A stretch of 64,000 nucleotides of DNA, from assembly GCF_015644665.1 (NCBI RefSeq), contig NZ_JADOBQ010000001.1, positions 1,116,001-1,180,000 of the forward strand. Direction: 5' to 3'. The stretch is from Roseobacter sp. MH60115 (GTDB lineage: Bacteria; Pseudomonadota; Alphaproteobacteria; Rhodobacterales; Rhodobacteraceae). Below are positions 25,691 through 34,160 of this stretch, piece after piece (position 1 is the stretch's first letter; every line of letters begins with the position of its first letter). Below the pieces are notes generated by a model. It made no database searches. It was not told where the DNA came from and saw only the letters and a program-made list of their open reading frames with translations. The translations under genes and the position numbers were made by a program.

Positions 25691-25703
25691 TGGATGGCTT
25701 GAT

Positions 25704-26369
25704 ATGGCAATTGATTTTGAGAAGATAAGAACCGATCTCTTCACCGCCGTGATTGGCGATGTGCTGGATCAACGGGGGTACACCCATCAATTTCTAGCCG
25801 CCGGCATCGTGCCACTGGTCCCCGGCACCCGGCTTGTCGGCCGGGCAATGACAGTCCTGGAAGCGCCCTATACGGACGGTGCCGGGCGGGGCCCGCTCTC
25901 CGACAAACCGTTCGGGTTGATGTTTGAAGCTCTGGACGATCTGAAGCCCGGCGAGATATACATCGCCGACGGCACGTCGCTCAGCTGCGCTCTATGGGGA
26001 GGATTGATGTCGACGCGCGCCCTGCACCTCAACGCGGCTGGCGCGATCCTGAACGGTTATGTGCGTGATACGTCCGAAATCCGCAAGCTGGGGTTCCCTG
26101 TCTTTTCGCGCGGTGCCTATGCGCAGGACCAAGGTGTGCGGGGCAAAGTCGTGGACTACCGGATGCCGCTTCAGATCGGCGCTGTCTCGATCCGGGACGG
26201 CGATCTGATCGTCGCCGATGATGAGGGTGTCCTGATCGTGCCGCAAGAGGTGGAGGCCGAGGTGATCGCGGCGGCGGAAGAGAAAGTGGCGACTGAAAAC
26301 GAGGTCGCTATTGCGATCAAGGGTGGTATGAGCACGGTCGACGCGTTTCGCAAATTCGGGGTCATGTGA
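25704..26369 (+). CDS. RraA/HMG-aldolase family protein
   Basis: The 221-residue protein belongs to the RraA/4-hydroxy-4-methyl-2-oxoglutarate aldolase superfamily: AVIGDVLDQRG, GRAMTV, ALWGGLMSTRA and GAILNGYVRDTSEIRKLGFPVFSRG, with the metal-binding RD pair. Genuine aldolases of this fold release pyruvate from 2-keto-4-hydroxy acids. In a sugar-acid operon it is more likely an aldolase than an RNase E inhibitor. The start ATG 25704 lies 13 bases after the SDR stop, with a weak ribosome site. Confidence 0.85.
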   Translation: MAIDFEKIRTDLFTAVIGDVLDQRGYTHQFLAAGIVPLVPGTRLVGRAMTVLEAPYTDGAGRGPLSDKPFGLMFEALDDLKPGEIYIADGTSLSCALWGGLMSTRALHLNAAGAILNGYVRDTSEIRKLGFPVFSRGAYAQDQGVRGKVVDYRMPLQIGAVSIRDGDLIVADDEGVLIVPQEVEAEVIAAAEEKVATENEVAIAIKGGMSTVDAFRKFGVM

Positions 26370-26403
26370 CATACCATGACGCCGAGAACCGGAAGAATAT
26401 GGA

Positions 26404-27300
26404 ATGTCACGCAGCAGCAGCACCTTCAAGGAAGGCTATAATCGCGCGCTCGATATCATTGGCTCTGTCGGACCCAATGCCGATTTGCCGACCGAAGTAA
26501 CACTTTCCCAAGAGCTGGATGTCAGCCGCACAACCGTGCGGGGTATCCTGACGGGATTGCAAAACGCAGGCATTATCGAATGGTCGGGTCGGTCGAAGCG
26601 GGTTTTGCGCAGACCAAGGAAGGCGGAGTATTTCCCGGCTTCGGAAACGGAATCTGTTACCGAGAAACTGTCCTCCCTGTTCATGGAATACATATTCGCA
26701 AGCGAGCTGACCCCCGGCGCCACGCTGCGCGAGACGGATTTGGCCAAGGAGTTTGGCGTCAGTTCCACGGTGATACGGGAGTTTCTGATCCGCTTCTCCC
26801 GCTTTGGCCTGATTGAAAAAACGCCAAATCGTCACTGGGTTCTGAACGGTTTTACCCGAGCATTTGCCGAGGAGCTTTTTGCGGTCCGCGAAATGTTCGA
26901 AAAGAGGTGTTTTGAAGAGTTTCTGGCCGGAGGTGCAGACCGGCATCTGGAGACGATCAAGTTGCGGGCGGAACACGAGGCCATCGCAGAGAACATCGCC
27001 GATGACTATCTGCTCTTCCCCCGTTTGGACGAGAAATTCCACCGGGTCTGGATCGACAGTTTCGGCAACCGGTTTGTGCAGGATTTTTTCGAACTGATTT
27101 CTCTCGTCTTTCACTATCACTACCGCTGGAACAAGCGCGATGAACTTGAACGCAACCACTATGCGATTGTTCAGCATCTGGAGATTATCTCGGCCCTCGA
27201 AAGCTCTGATGCGGATCGCGCCATGGTGGCTTTTCAAGCGCATATCGATCACGCCAGGGAAACCTTGCTGGCATCGGCGGTGTGGGACGGAAAACCCTAG
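26404..27300 (+). CDS. GntR-type regulator with two winged-helix domains and FCD domain
   Basis: The 298-residue protein has an unusual three-part layout. Residues about 8-72 form a GntR-like winged helix (LPTEVTLSQELDVSRTTVRG). Residues about 84-148 form a second one (LRETDLAKEFGVSSTVIREF). A helical FCD ligand domain follows with FPRLDEKFHR and a late HIDHARE, the usual metal-binding His positions. Ordinary FadR/FCD regulators have a single DNA-binding domain. It closes the sugar-acid operon and is the presumed regulator of the divergent promoter region at 20992-21091. Confidence 0.82.
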   Translation: MSRSSSTFKEGYNRALDIIGSVGPNADLPTEVTLSQELDVSRTTVRGILTGLQNAGIIEWSGRSKRVLRRPRKAEYFPASETESVTEKLSSLFMEYIFASELTPGATLRETDLAKEFGVSSTVIREFLIRFSRFGLIEKTPNRHWVLNGFTRAFAEELFAVREMFEKRCFEEFLAGGADRHLETIKLRAEHEAIAENIADDYLLFPRLDEKFHRVWIDSFGNRFVQDFFELISLVFHYHYRWNKRDELERNHYAIVQHLEIISALESSDADRAMVAFQAHIDHARETLLASAVWDGKP

Positions 27301-27574
27301 CGTGCGAAGTGATCGTGCCTGGTCTGTGTTTGAACACTCCCTCTCTCCATCCCCATCCACGGGATCGATACCTCACCGGGATCTTGCGGCTTAAGGAGCT
27401 TTGTAACCTGTTGCCATTATTGCCGCGACCTGGACATCGGGGACGTACTGAGAGCCGGGGCCGACAGTGAAGTGCGGGATGAGGCACCCCATCTGATGTC
27501 AAGGACGATAACTCAGGCGGGTGGAGAGAACGGCCACGGTGTCAGCGGCTGGAGCGCGAGCTTTTCAATCCGCT

Positions 27575-28636
27575 CTATTCCTTGAAATCCAATCGCGCGC
27601 CGACCCAAGGGAGGACCGTCTTTTCCAATCTGTCGCCGATATGTTGCCGATGATCGCCCGCGTAGACATCCAATTGATGTGGAACGCGCTCTTCGCCAAG
27701 CCTTTGTGACAGATCGAGTGTCCCCGCAGGAATGTGCAGGAATTGGTCGCCAAGTCCTACCCCCAGTCCCAGCCCGCGTAGGTCCCGAAGGTTTGCGCGA
27801 GCCGAGCGCACCTGCCGCGTCGGGAAGACGTCCGCATAGGCATCGAATGTCTGGTCATCGAGAACGACCTCCCCCCGCACGATCTCGAACGGAAAGTGCC
27901 CGTAGACCGGTTCATGGTTTGGCGCGGGGCTGAATGCAGTTACAATTCCGAGAATGGCAATAGGGTAGAAGTCCTGACGATCAATAAGTGCCTGAATGTC
28001 GTTCTGGTCTTTGACGGTTGACGCGCGCCGCCACGCATCATTGCCGAAGCCGAGATCCTCCGTCGGTGCCAAGCAGCACGGGCTCATAGCCCAAACCACC
28101 GAATAGATACCGGGATGGGCCATGGCAAGATGAATTGCCCCATATCCCCCCATGGAGTGGCCGATCACGGCGCGGCTTTCCGGAGAGGCAAGGGTGCGGA
28201 AATTGGTGTCGACAAACCCGACGAGATTATCGGTGATGTAGTCCGCCCAGTTCCCGCTCACCGAAGAGTTCCAGTAGTATCCTCCACCATATCGGTTCCC
28301 GCCGTTTGGCATCACCGCGATCAGGGGCTCAAGGCGCTCGCGCGCGATAAGCCGGTCCAGAATGGCAGGGACGTCATAGTTCTCGATCCAAACCCCGTAG
28401 TCGTCGAAGATGCCGTGTAACAGATACACAACCGGAAAACGAGCATCCGGCTGTTGATCGTAGCCGGGCGGCAGGTAGATAGCAGCGTTCTGCATACTTG
28501 GGGTTCCCAGCAGATTTCCGTCAAGGGATGGTGCTGGCGTCTCAAGTTCGACGACCCGGCCCGAAGGATACTGCGCCAGCTGAGCAAAGGCGCCTAAGGT
28601 GCCAACGGCGAGGCCGACCGCAATGGTAACCCCCAT
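27575..28636 (-). CDS. Exported esterase, alpha/beta hydrolase fold
   Basis: The 353-residue protein starts with a hydrophobic segment (signal peptide or anchor) and then has the esterase D/S-formylglutathione hydrolase-like fold: FPVVYLLHGIFDD (oxyanion region), GHSMGGYGAIHLA (nucleophile Ser) and LDVYAGDHRQHI with the catalytic His near the end. The family includes enterochelin esterase and mycolyltransferase relatives acting outside the cytoplasm. The start ATG 28636 has no good ribosome site. It stands alone, with gene-poor sequence on both sides. Confidence 0.8.
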   Translation of the reverse strand: MGVTIAVGLAVGTLGAFAQLAQYPSGRVVELETPAPSLDGNLLGTPSMQNAAIYLPPGYDQQPDARFPVVYLLHGIFDDYGVWIENYDVPAILDRLIARERLEPLIAVMPNGGNRYGGGYYWNSSVSGNWADYITDNLVGFVDTNFRTLASPESRAVIGHSMGGYGAIHLAMAHPGIYSVVWAMSPCCLAPTEDLGFGNDAWRRASTVKDQNDIQALIDRQDFYPIAILGIVTAFSPAPNHEPVYGHFPFEIVRGEVVLDDQTFDAYADVFPTRQVRSARANLRDLRGLGLGVGLGDQFLHIPAGTLDLSQRLGEERVPHQLDVYAGDHRQHIGDRLEKTVLPWVGARLDFKE

Positions 28637-29101
28637 AGGAGTAACATACGCATCGGAGATCTCCCCACATGTAAATGAGATTCACATAAGGGGAAATTTG
28701 ATCGTCAGTCAATGGCGTCGGTTTACGCATGGTCAAACAGACGGCTTTTCCTGCGCACTATGAATTTTATCAGTGAGGAAACGCCAATCTACCGATCAGC
28801 GTCCGTTCCGGGAAAGCCGCCATGCGGCGTTCATGACCGCAAAATGGCTGGAACGGGCCGTCTTCACGGATCGAATTTGGCTCGTCGGTCAGCTACTGCG
28901 CTACCGCCAAGTCTGGCAGAGAACCCCTAGTACCTACATGCGGCGGCGATCACTAACGCTCGACTTGGTTGAGCGGCCGTCGCTTGACAGCCACTCCCGA
29001 TCTGTCTGACGTGACTGGTTCGAATGCAGATGTTCGGCGTTGCAGCGCGTCTCTGATCTGATCTGACCAAGCCTGAGCGTCGCGCGGACACGGCGATGTG
29101 C
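28637..29101. other. Gene-free stretch
   Basis: These 465 bases lie between the ends of two minus genes and hold the promoter region of the esterase. Several short open frames are present but none is recognised. A small inverted repeat (GCCGCCATGCGGCG near 28817) stands out; nothing else is visible. Confidence 0.55.
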
Positions 29102-29635
29102 TCACGTCAGAATGTCGAAATCCTGAAACACATATCCATCACCGTAGTCGGTTTGCTGGCGGAGTTTCAGTGTGAGCGAGTGCCGAAACGGCGCGAACAA
29201 GGGAGTACCATTGCCCAACACGATGGGCGCACGCTTTAATCGCAAGCCCTGCAAATGGCCGAGCTCCAAGAGCGCGGTGGCCAGAATGCCACCCCCGCAC
29301 AGGTAGATCGGGGAGGGGCTGTTACTTCGCAATTCCGACAGCCAGGCATCGTCCAGCGCCCGCCGTACGATCACCGCGGCCTCATCGGGCAAGCGGATAC
29401 TCTGCGAGACAACGTAGGAGGCCGCCTTCGGGTAAGGGTTTTCGCCCGGTTTCAGACCGAAGTCGTAGCCGACTTCATAAGTGGCGCGGCCCATCAGGAC
29501 TGTCTTGTAGGTGGAGAGCCGTGCGAAATAGTCTTCGACGACCTGTTCTGTATGTGGAAATGCGGAAACGTCATTGTTTGGTCCCGCGATAAAGCCATCG
29601 GCGGAAACCGCCACGTCATAGACAATCGGTTGCAT
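29102..29635 (-). CDS. Dihydrofolate reductase family protein (RibD C-terminal type)
   Basis: The 177-residue protein has the DHFR/RibD reductase fold: VYDVAVSADGFIAGPNND, TVLMGRATYEVG and YLCGGGILATALLE (cofactor loop). Such stand-alone proteins reduce pterin- or flavin-related compounds and are common single genes of unknown substrate. It is followed at some distance by the GNAT gene on the same strand. Confidence 0.87.
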   Translation of the reverse strand: MQPIVYDVAVSADGFIAGPNNDVSAFPHTEQVVEDYFARLSTYKTVLMGRATYEVGYDFGLKPGENPYPKAASYVVSQSIRLPDEAAVIVRRALDDAWLSELRSNSPSPIYLCGGGILATALLELGHLQGLRLKRAPIVLGNGTPLFAPFRHSLTLKLRQQTDYGDGYVFQDFDILT

Positions 29636-29766
29636 TGAATGCTCCTGATGTTGAAAGCCAAGTGGTAGGTCCGCTTGTTGCGGACGGATCGGATCAGGCT
29701 TTCAATGTCATCGGCAGGGTCCTCCAGAGTTAGGACGTTTAAATTACCACCACGCGTGCCGCGCCG

Positions 29767-30375
29767 TCAATCTGTGATGCCGGTCGGATGCCGGAGTGGC
29801 GTTCGGCTCTCTCTATCATTGGTTTGTCCGGTTGGCGGCGCCTGCAGGTCTTTCGCCATATAGGCCAGGTTGAACGTCGCACCGTTGCAGGCCGTCAGGC
29901 CGATGTCCTGCAGGACTGTGTATCCGCACCCCTGATACAGCAGCTTTCCGACCGGTGTGGCCAAAAGCTCCATGGACGTGTAGCCGGCCAATCTCGCAGA
30001 GGTCTCGGCAATGGCAACCACCATGCGTCCGATGCCTTTTCGCGCCATGGCCGGATCGGTGTACATCGCGCGTAGACACGCGGTGTTCGTCGAGCGAATT
30101 TGTGCCGTTGGTGCTACCGGCTCTTTCGTGTGCACAAGCCCGTCCCGAAAGCTCCATCCGCCGGACGCGCGGATCAGGCCGCCAATCTCGATCACGAAAT
30201 AGGTTTGATCCTCGATCAGCCACGGGTCGAGCGCGGTGAATTCCATCGAGGCAATCTGCTGGGACGGGTCCAGGAACGGCCCCAGCAGATCGCGTGTTGC
30301 CAGCTTGGCCAGCGCCTCAATTGTCACCAGATCGTCTTTCCGGGCCAGCCGGACGGAAAGTCGGGGCGTCGGCAT
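29767..30375 (-). CDS. GNAT family N-acetyltransferase
   Basis: The 202-residue protein has the acetyl-CoA binding motif A (RAMYTDPAMARKGIGRMVV) and motif B (LLATPVGKLLYQGCGY) of GNAT enzymes, with an N-terminal IEALAKLATRDLLGPF helix. The C-terminal 20 residues are polar and unconserved. It starts seven bases after the stop of the Liv-type binding-protein gene, so the two are probably co-transcribed. The acceptor is unknown. Confidence 0.85.
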   Translation of the reverse strand: MPTPRLSVRLARKDDLVTIEALAKLATRDLLGPFLDPSQQIASMEFTALDPWLIEDQTYFVIEIGGLIRASGGWSFRDGLVHTKEPVAPTAQIRSTNTACLRAMYTDPAMARKGIGRMVVAIAETSARLAGYTSMELLATPVGKLLYQGCGYTVLQDIGLTACNGATFNLAYMAKDLQAPPTGQTNDRESRTPLRHPTGITD

Positions 30376-30381
30376 TGTCGC

Positions 30382-31572
30382 TTACCAGTTCCGGACGGTT
30401 TGGAAACCGTCACCTGTCACGACAACTTCGCGATAGGTGCCGGACGCATCGCCGTCCGGGGTGAATTCCACCGAACTCGCGCCGACATAGTCGATCTGAC
30501 CACCAGCGCGCAGAATGCGGAGCGCCTTGGCAATTTCGCCTGCACCGATGGGTGTTCCGGGCGCGTTTGCCACAGTGTGAATTGCCCGCGCGACATCCGC
30601 GCTGTTGGTCGAACGCGCCGCTTGCATGGCAAGAACAAGAACGGCGGCGGCGTCGTAGGCCTCTGCCCGATAGGGGCCCTGACCGTCGATCCCGTTTTCG
30701 TGCAGCATCGCCTCGAAACTCGCCGAGGCGGCACCGGAAGTCCCGGGCAACGTGCCAATGGCCCCCGCGATCGCGCCGCCAAACGCGTCCAGAATACTAT
30801 CCGCCACCATCCCGTCGGGCAGCACGAACCGGTCGAATGCGCCAAGATCCAAAGCTGTCTGAAGGATCGCGCGACCGCCCTGGTCTGCATAACCGGCCAC
30901 CACCAACACCTTTGCGCCACTGGCGGCCAAGGCACCGACCTCGGCTGAATAGTCGCCCTTGCCGTCCGTATGTGGCAGTTCGATGGCTACCTTGCCGCCA
31001 AGGCGGGTGAAAGCGTCACGGAACGACGATGCAAGACCCGCGCCATAGTCGTTGGCGGTATAGGTGACCGCGACGGTCTCAATGCCCCGTGCTTTCAGAA
31101 CGTCGGCCAGGACTTCACCCTGCCGGGCATCAGAGGGCGCAGTCCGAAAGAACAATCCCCGGTCGTCCAGTTCGGTCAGGCCGGGAGATGTGGCCGTTGG
31201 CGAAATCGACAGGATGCCATGCGGAACCGCAACCTGCGCGACGACCGCCGAGGCAGCGCCAGAGCAATCCGCACCGATCAGCGCGACGACACCTTCGCTG
31301 GTCACCAGCCGCTCGGCAGCGGCAACCGCGAGCGCCGTGTCGATACAGGTGCTGTCGGCGCGGACAGGTTCGATTGTCCGCCCCTCCAGAAAGAGCCCGG
31401 ACGCGCTGGCTTCGCTCAGCGCCAGTTCGGCGGACGCCGCGACCTCCGGAGCCATCGACTCGATGGGTCCTGTGAAGCCAAAGAGCAGCCCGATGCGAAG
31501 CGGTTGGTCGGCAATGGCCGTGCCGGGCATCACGGTCCCGATCAGGGTGGCAAGGATGAGGTTTTTCAGCAT
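30382..31572 (-). CDS. Branched-chain amino acid-type ABC binding protein (LivK family)
   Basis: The 396-residue protein has a Sec signal peptide (MLKNLILATLIG to TAIA) and a type I periplasmic fold of the Leu/Ile/Val family: IGLLFGFTGPIESM, LIGADCSGAASAVV, ISPTATSPGLTE and YDAAAVLVLAMQAA. I placed the start at 31572 with GGAG nine bases upstream; ATG 31587 is also in frame. No permease or ATPase gene is adjacent, so it is an orphan receptor that must use transporter parts encoded elsewhere. Confidence 0.87.
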   Translation of the reverse strand: MLKNLILATLIGTVMPGTAIADQPLRIGLLFGFTGPIESMAPEVAASAELALSEASASGLFLEGRTIEPVRADSTCIDTALAVAAAERLVTSEGVVALIGADCSGAASAVVAQVAVPHGILSISPTATSPGLTELDDRGLFFRTAPSDARQGEVLADVLKARGIETVAVTYTANDYGAGLASSFRDAFTRLGGKVAIELPHTDGKGDYSAEVGALAASGAKVLVVAGYADQGGRAILQTALDLGAFDRFVLPDGMVADSILDAFGGAIAGAIGTLPGTSGAASASFEAMLHENGIDGQGPYRAEAYDAAAVLVLAMQAARSTNSADVARAIHTVANAPGTPIGAGEIAKALRILRAGGQIDYVGASSVEFTPDGDASGTYREVVVTGDGFQTVRNW

Positions 31573-31604
31573 GTGTGTCTCCATCATCGTGGTCCAAGCG
31601 GACG

Positions 31605-31784
31605 TCAGAAGCGCCGCAGGCGACGGATTTCCAGGTCGATCTTCTCCCGACAGATGCCGACGTCCTTCAGCAAATGGTCCGGAAGCGAATGCAGATGCTG
31701 GGCATCTTTCCGAAAACGCCGGTGGAACAGGCCTCCCAAAAACCGATGCCGCAGTGAAGGGGCGTGAGCGTTTCCATTGAACAT
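31605..31784 (-). CDS. DUF1127 small protein
   Basis: The 59-residue protein ends with the DUF1127 signature LPDHLLKDVGICREKI followed by a basic tail (EIRRLRRF). Arg-rich DUF1127 proteins are common in alphaproteobacteria and some bind RNA or affect sRNA maturation and phosphate or stress responses. The start at 31784 is preceded by GGAG. It lies upstream of the Liv-type binding protein gene and divergent from an Lrp regulator. Confidence 0.82.
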   Translation of the reverse strand: MFNGNAHAPSLRHRFLGGLFHRRFRKDAQHLHSLPDHLLKDVGICREKIDLEIRRLRRF

Positions 31785-31873
31785 GTCGATCTCCGTACCG
31801 TTGTCTCGCTTAAGAACTAGCAAGGCGCAGTGGATCGGATTTCGTGAATTTTCGTCTTCAAGCGTGATTTTCT

Positions 31874-31910
31874 ATCGAAATTAGTCTACTTTCCGACATA
31901 ATTTCTCGAT
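31874..31910. promoter_or_regulatory. Candidate Lrp operator
   Basis: ATCGAAATTA (31874-31883) and TAATTTCTCGAT (31899-31910) are inverted copies differing by a two-base insertion, separated by 15 bases. The site is in the AT-rich divergent region between the DUF1127 gene and the Lrp gene, as expected for an autoregulating Lrp/AsnC protein. Confidence 0.45.
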
Positions 31911-31942
31911 TGCCGAGATTACTCTTTGCTTGACGGAGGCAC

Positions 31943-32425
31943 ATGGAAAAGCTCGACGACTTCGATCACCGCCTGCTGGACTTGCTGCAGGTCGACAGCA
32001 GGCAAACCGCCGCAGAACTCTCCGAAAAGCTGGGGTTGTCGCCAGCGGCTTGTAGTCGGCGGGTGCTTCGGCTGCGCAAGTCCGGCGTGATCGAGCGCGA
32101 GATTGCGATTGTTGCGCCAAAGTACCAAAATGCCGCCACCCGCGTGATCGTTCTTCTGTCCATCGCCCGTGACAATCCGCAACGGATCGACATTCTCAAG
32201 CAAAAGCTCCGTCGCTTGCCGGAGGTAGAGCGTGTTTTCTACGTCACCGGTGATGCGGACCTGGCCATTATCGTCAGATGCGCTTCGATGGAGGATTACG
32301 CGACCTTCACGGAAACGCATCTTTTCGAGCCGCCTCTCACCGGCTTTGAAAGCCTCGTCGTGCTTCGTGAATACAACAAGGACATGACGCCGGTCAGCCA
32401 TCGCGAGCCGGGAGACGATCTATGA
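31943..32425 (+). CDS. Lrp/AsnC family transcriptional regulator
   Basis: The 160-residue protein has the N-terminal helix-turn-helix (DHRLLDLLQVDSRQTAAELSEKLGLSPAACSRRVLRLRKSG, read in parts) and the C-terminal RAM ligand domain (ERVFYVTGDADLAIIVRC). GACGGAGG precedes the ATG. These proteins form octamers sensing amino acids. Divergence from the DUF1127 and LivK-type genes suggests it controls amino-acid-like uptake there. Confidence 0.92.
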   Translation: MEKLDDFDHRLLDLLQVDSRQTAAELSEKLGLSPAACSRRVLRLRKSGVIEREIAIVAPKYQNAATRVIVLLSIARDNPQRIDILKQKLRRLPEVERVFYVTGDADLAIIVRCASMEDYATFTETHLFEPPLTGFESLVVLREYNKDMTPVSHREPGDDL

Positions 32426-33113
32426 CGCGTCGCTACCGCCCACGGACCTGCTGACCTCGAAGCGGACGCGTTCATCTGCGACATACGCCCTCAACACACC
32501 TGACCACTTTTGCCCCTCGCCATCTCATGCGTTCTTCCAAGTCTTGCGGAAACAGAAGCCCGCGCTGCTGTGCACGGCAACCTGACCACCTGCAGACCGG
32601 CTCAACGCACTGGCTATCTTGAAGGTGGAGAGCCTGCCACAGGTGTCTGATAGGGCGACTCATCCCACGCCGGAATTTGCAGCCCTGATCCGCACGGCAG
32701 AGAAAAGCGTGCTGCATCCAGCCGTTTTGCTTGCGGTCGGCTCGATCCACAATCGGGCTGAGTTTAGGCAATTTACGTGCCTGCGCCCTGACCGATCGCC
32801 ATTCGCCATGGCAAAACGCTGTTGATCGAAGACATGCTGGCGCTGACCTGTTTGAAGATCGGCCCAGAGATGTGTTTGCCGGTCTTCCACCTGCCGAAGT
32901 CGGATGTGCAGGCGTCGCTTATGGCATTTGAACGCGTCACCCATTGCTGAACAAAAATACAGTGAAGCACGCCTACCGAAAATGGACAGGTGTAAAAGAG
33001 TGACAGGCGCGAGAGGACTCAAGCGTTTTGAGATCGCCGATGTCGGTCGGAGCATTGGTGGAACCGGACCGCACACGTGGAAAGTATTCCAAGTCCCATC
33101 CAAAAGCATTTCA
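32426..33113. other. Gene-poor stretch between convergent regulators
   Basis: These 688 bases hold only short open frames on both strands with no ribosome sites and no recognisable domains. The sequence looks like decayed DNA, but I could not tie it to a transposase or any family. Confidence 0.5.
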
Positions 33114-34037
33114 CTAGCCTTGCGTCTCTCCATATTTAATCTGGCTTTCCCCACAACGTCGCGCGTAGACGGTACGCAACGCGTCTTCGAACGCCCGTGT
33201 CAGGTCCGGTTTGCTATTCCCATCGGGGATGAAATAGCCGATTTCGACGTCCATTTGCGGCTCCCAGTCGATAAGGCGCACTTTGCCTTCAAGCTCGGGG
33301 TCCAGGGCCACCGGATCGGCAAAGGTGAAGCCGAGGCCACGTTCCACGAGGCGATAGGCGGCGGAGCCCAGGGATACCTCATGGGCCACGTCGAGATGCG
33401 TACCGGTCGCCGCGATTTCGCGATCCGCGATGCGGCGGATGACGGTGGTCTCGTCCAGCGCGATGTAGGGCACGCCAGCCATGTCCGGCGGGCGTAGAAC
33501 ATAGCGGGTGGCAAGCGGATGATCCCGAGCGATGGCGATCTTGAGCGGGGCGGTGCCCAGTCGCACTGGGGCAGGGTGGTCCACCGGCAAGGGCAGGGCG
33601 GTCACGCCAATATCGTAACGGTCGTTCATCATGCGCCGCCCCAGATCGCGGCGCGGATGGATTTCGAGCTTCATGGGCTGATCGGCGAACGCCGCGCGGA
33701 TGAGTGCGATCGCGGGAATGATGAGCCCGTTCACGATCCGGGTTTGTGCGATGATGCGAAAGGGCTCGGGGCGATCGCTTTGAATGCGCTGGACGAACCC
33801 CGGTAGCGCTTCGATCTGCGACAGGATGCGCAGCGCTTCGGGATAGAAAGCTTCGGCCTCTGCCGTCGGGATCAGGCGACGGCTGTCGCGGTGAAAAAGG
33901 TGAATGTCGAACTCTTCCTCCAGCAGCTGTAACAGACGGCTGGCGGCGGATTGGCTGAGATGCATGGTCTGGGCGGCCCGCGCCAGCGTGCCTTCTTCCA
34001 TCACGAGGGCAAAGATCTTGAGGCTGCGCAGGTTCAT
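33114..34037 (-). CDS. LysR family transcriptional regulator
   Basis: The 307-residue protein has the LysR helix-turn-helix MEEGTLARAAQTMHLSQSAASRLLQ and a periplasmic-binding-like effector domain. The frame stays open far upstream on the minus strand, but ATG 34037 is the conserved family start (MNLRSLKIFALV). It is divergent from the tripartite tricarboxylate transporter operon with a 123-base AT-rich region between, so it is its likely regulator, sensing a carboxylate. Confidence 0.92.
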   Translation of the reverse strand: MNLRSLKIFALVMEEGTLARAAQTMHLSQSAASRLLQLLEEEFDIHLFHRDSRRLIPTAEAEAFYPEALRILSQIEALPGFVQRIQSDRPEPFRIIAQTRIVNGLIIPAIALIRAAFADQPMKLEIHPRRDLGRRMMNDRYDIGVTALPLPVDHPAPVRLGTAPLKIAIARDHPLATRYVLRPPDMAGVPYIALDETTVIRRIADREIAATGTHLDVAHEVSLGSAAYRLVERGLGFTFADPVALDPELEGKVRLIDWEPQMDVEIGYFIPDGNSKPDLTRAFEDALRTVYARRCGESQIKYGETQG

Positions 34038-34160
34038 TGTTCGAATTTTTCGATCCGTACTTCTGATAATTGCGTTTTTTCTACGGCATCGATTGCGATA
34101 GCGTAACCCCATCTTTGTCAGAACGGGCCGCGAACAGGCACCGATGACCGATGGGAGGAT

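Noticed and set aside
32426-33113. A possible transposase remnant
   Set aside because: No frame gave a recognisable transposase motif and no terminal inverted repeats were found.
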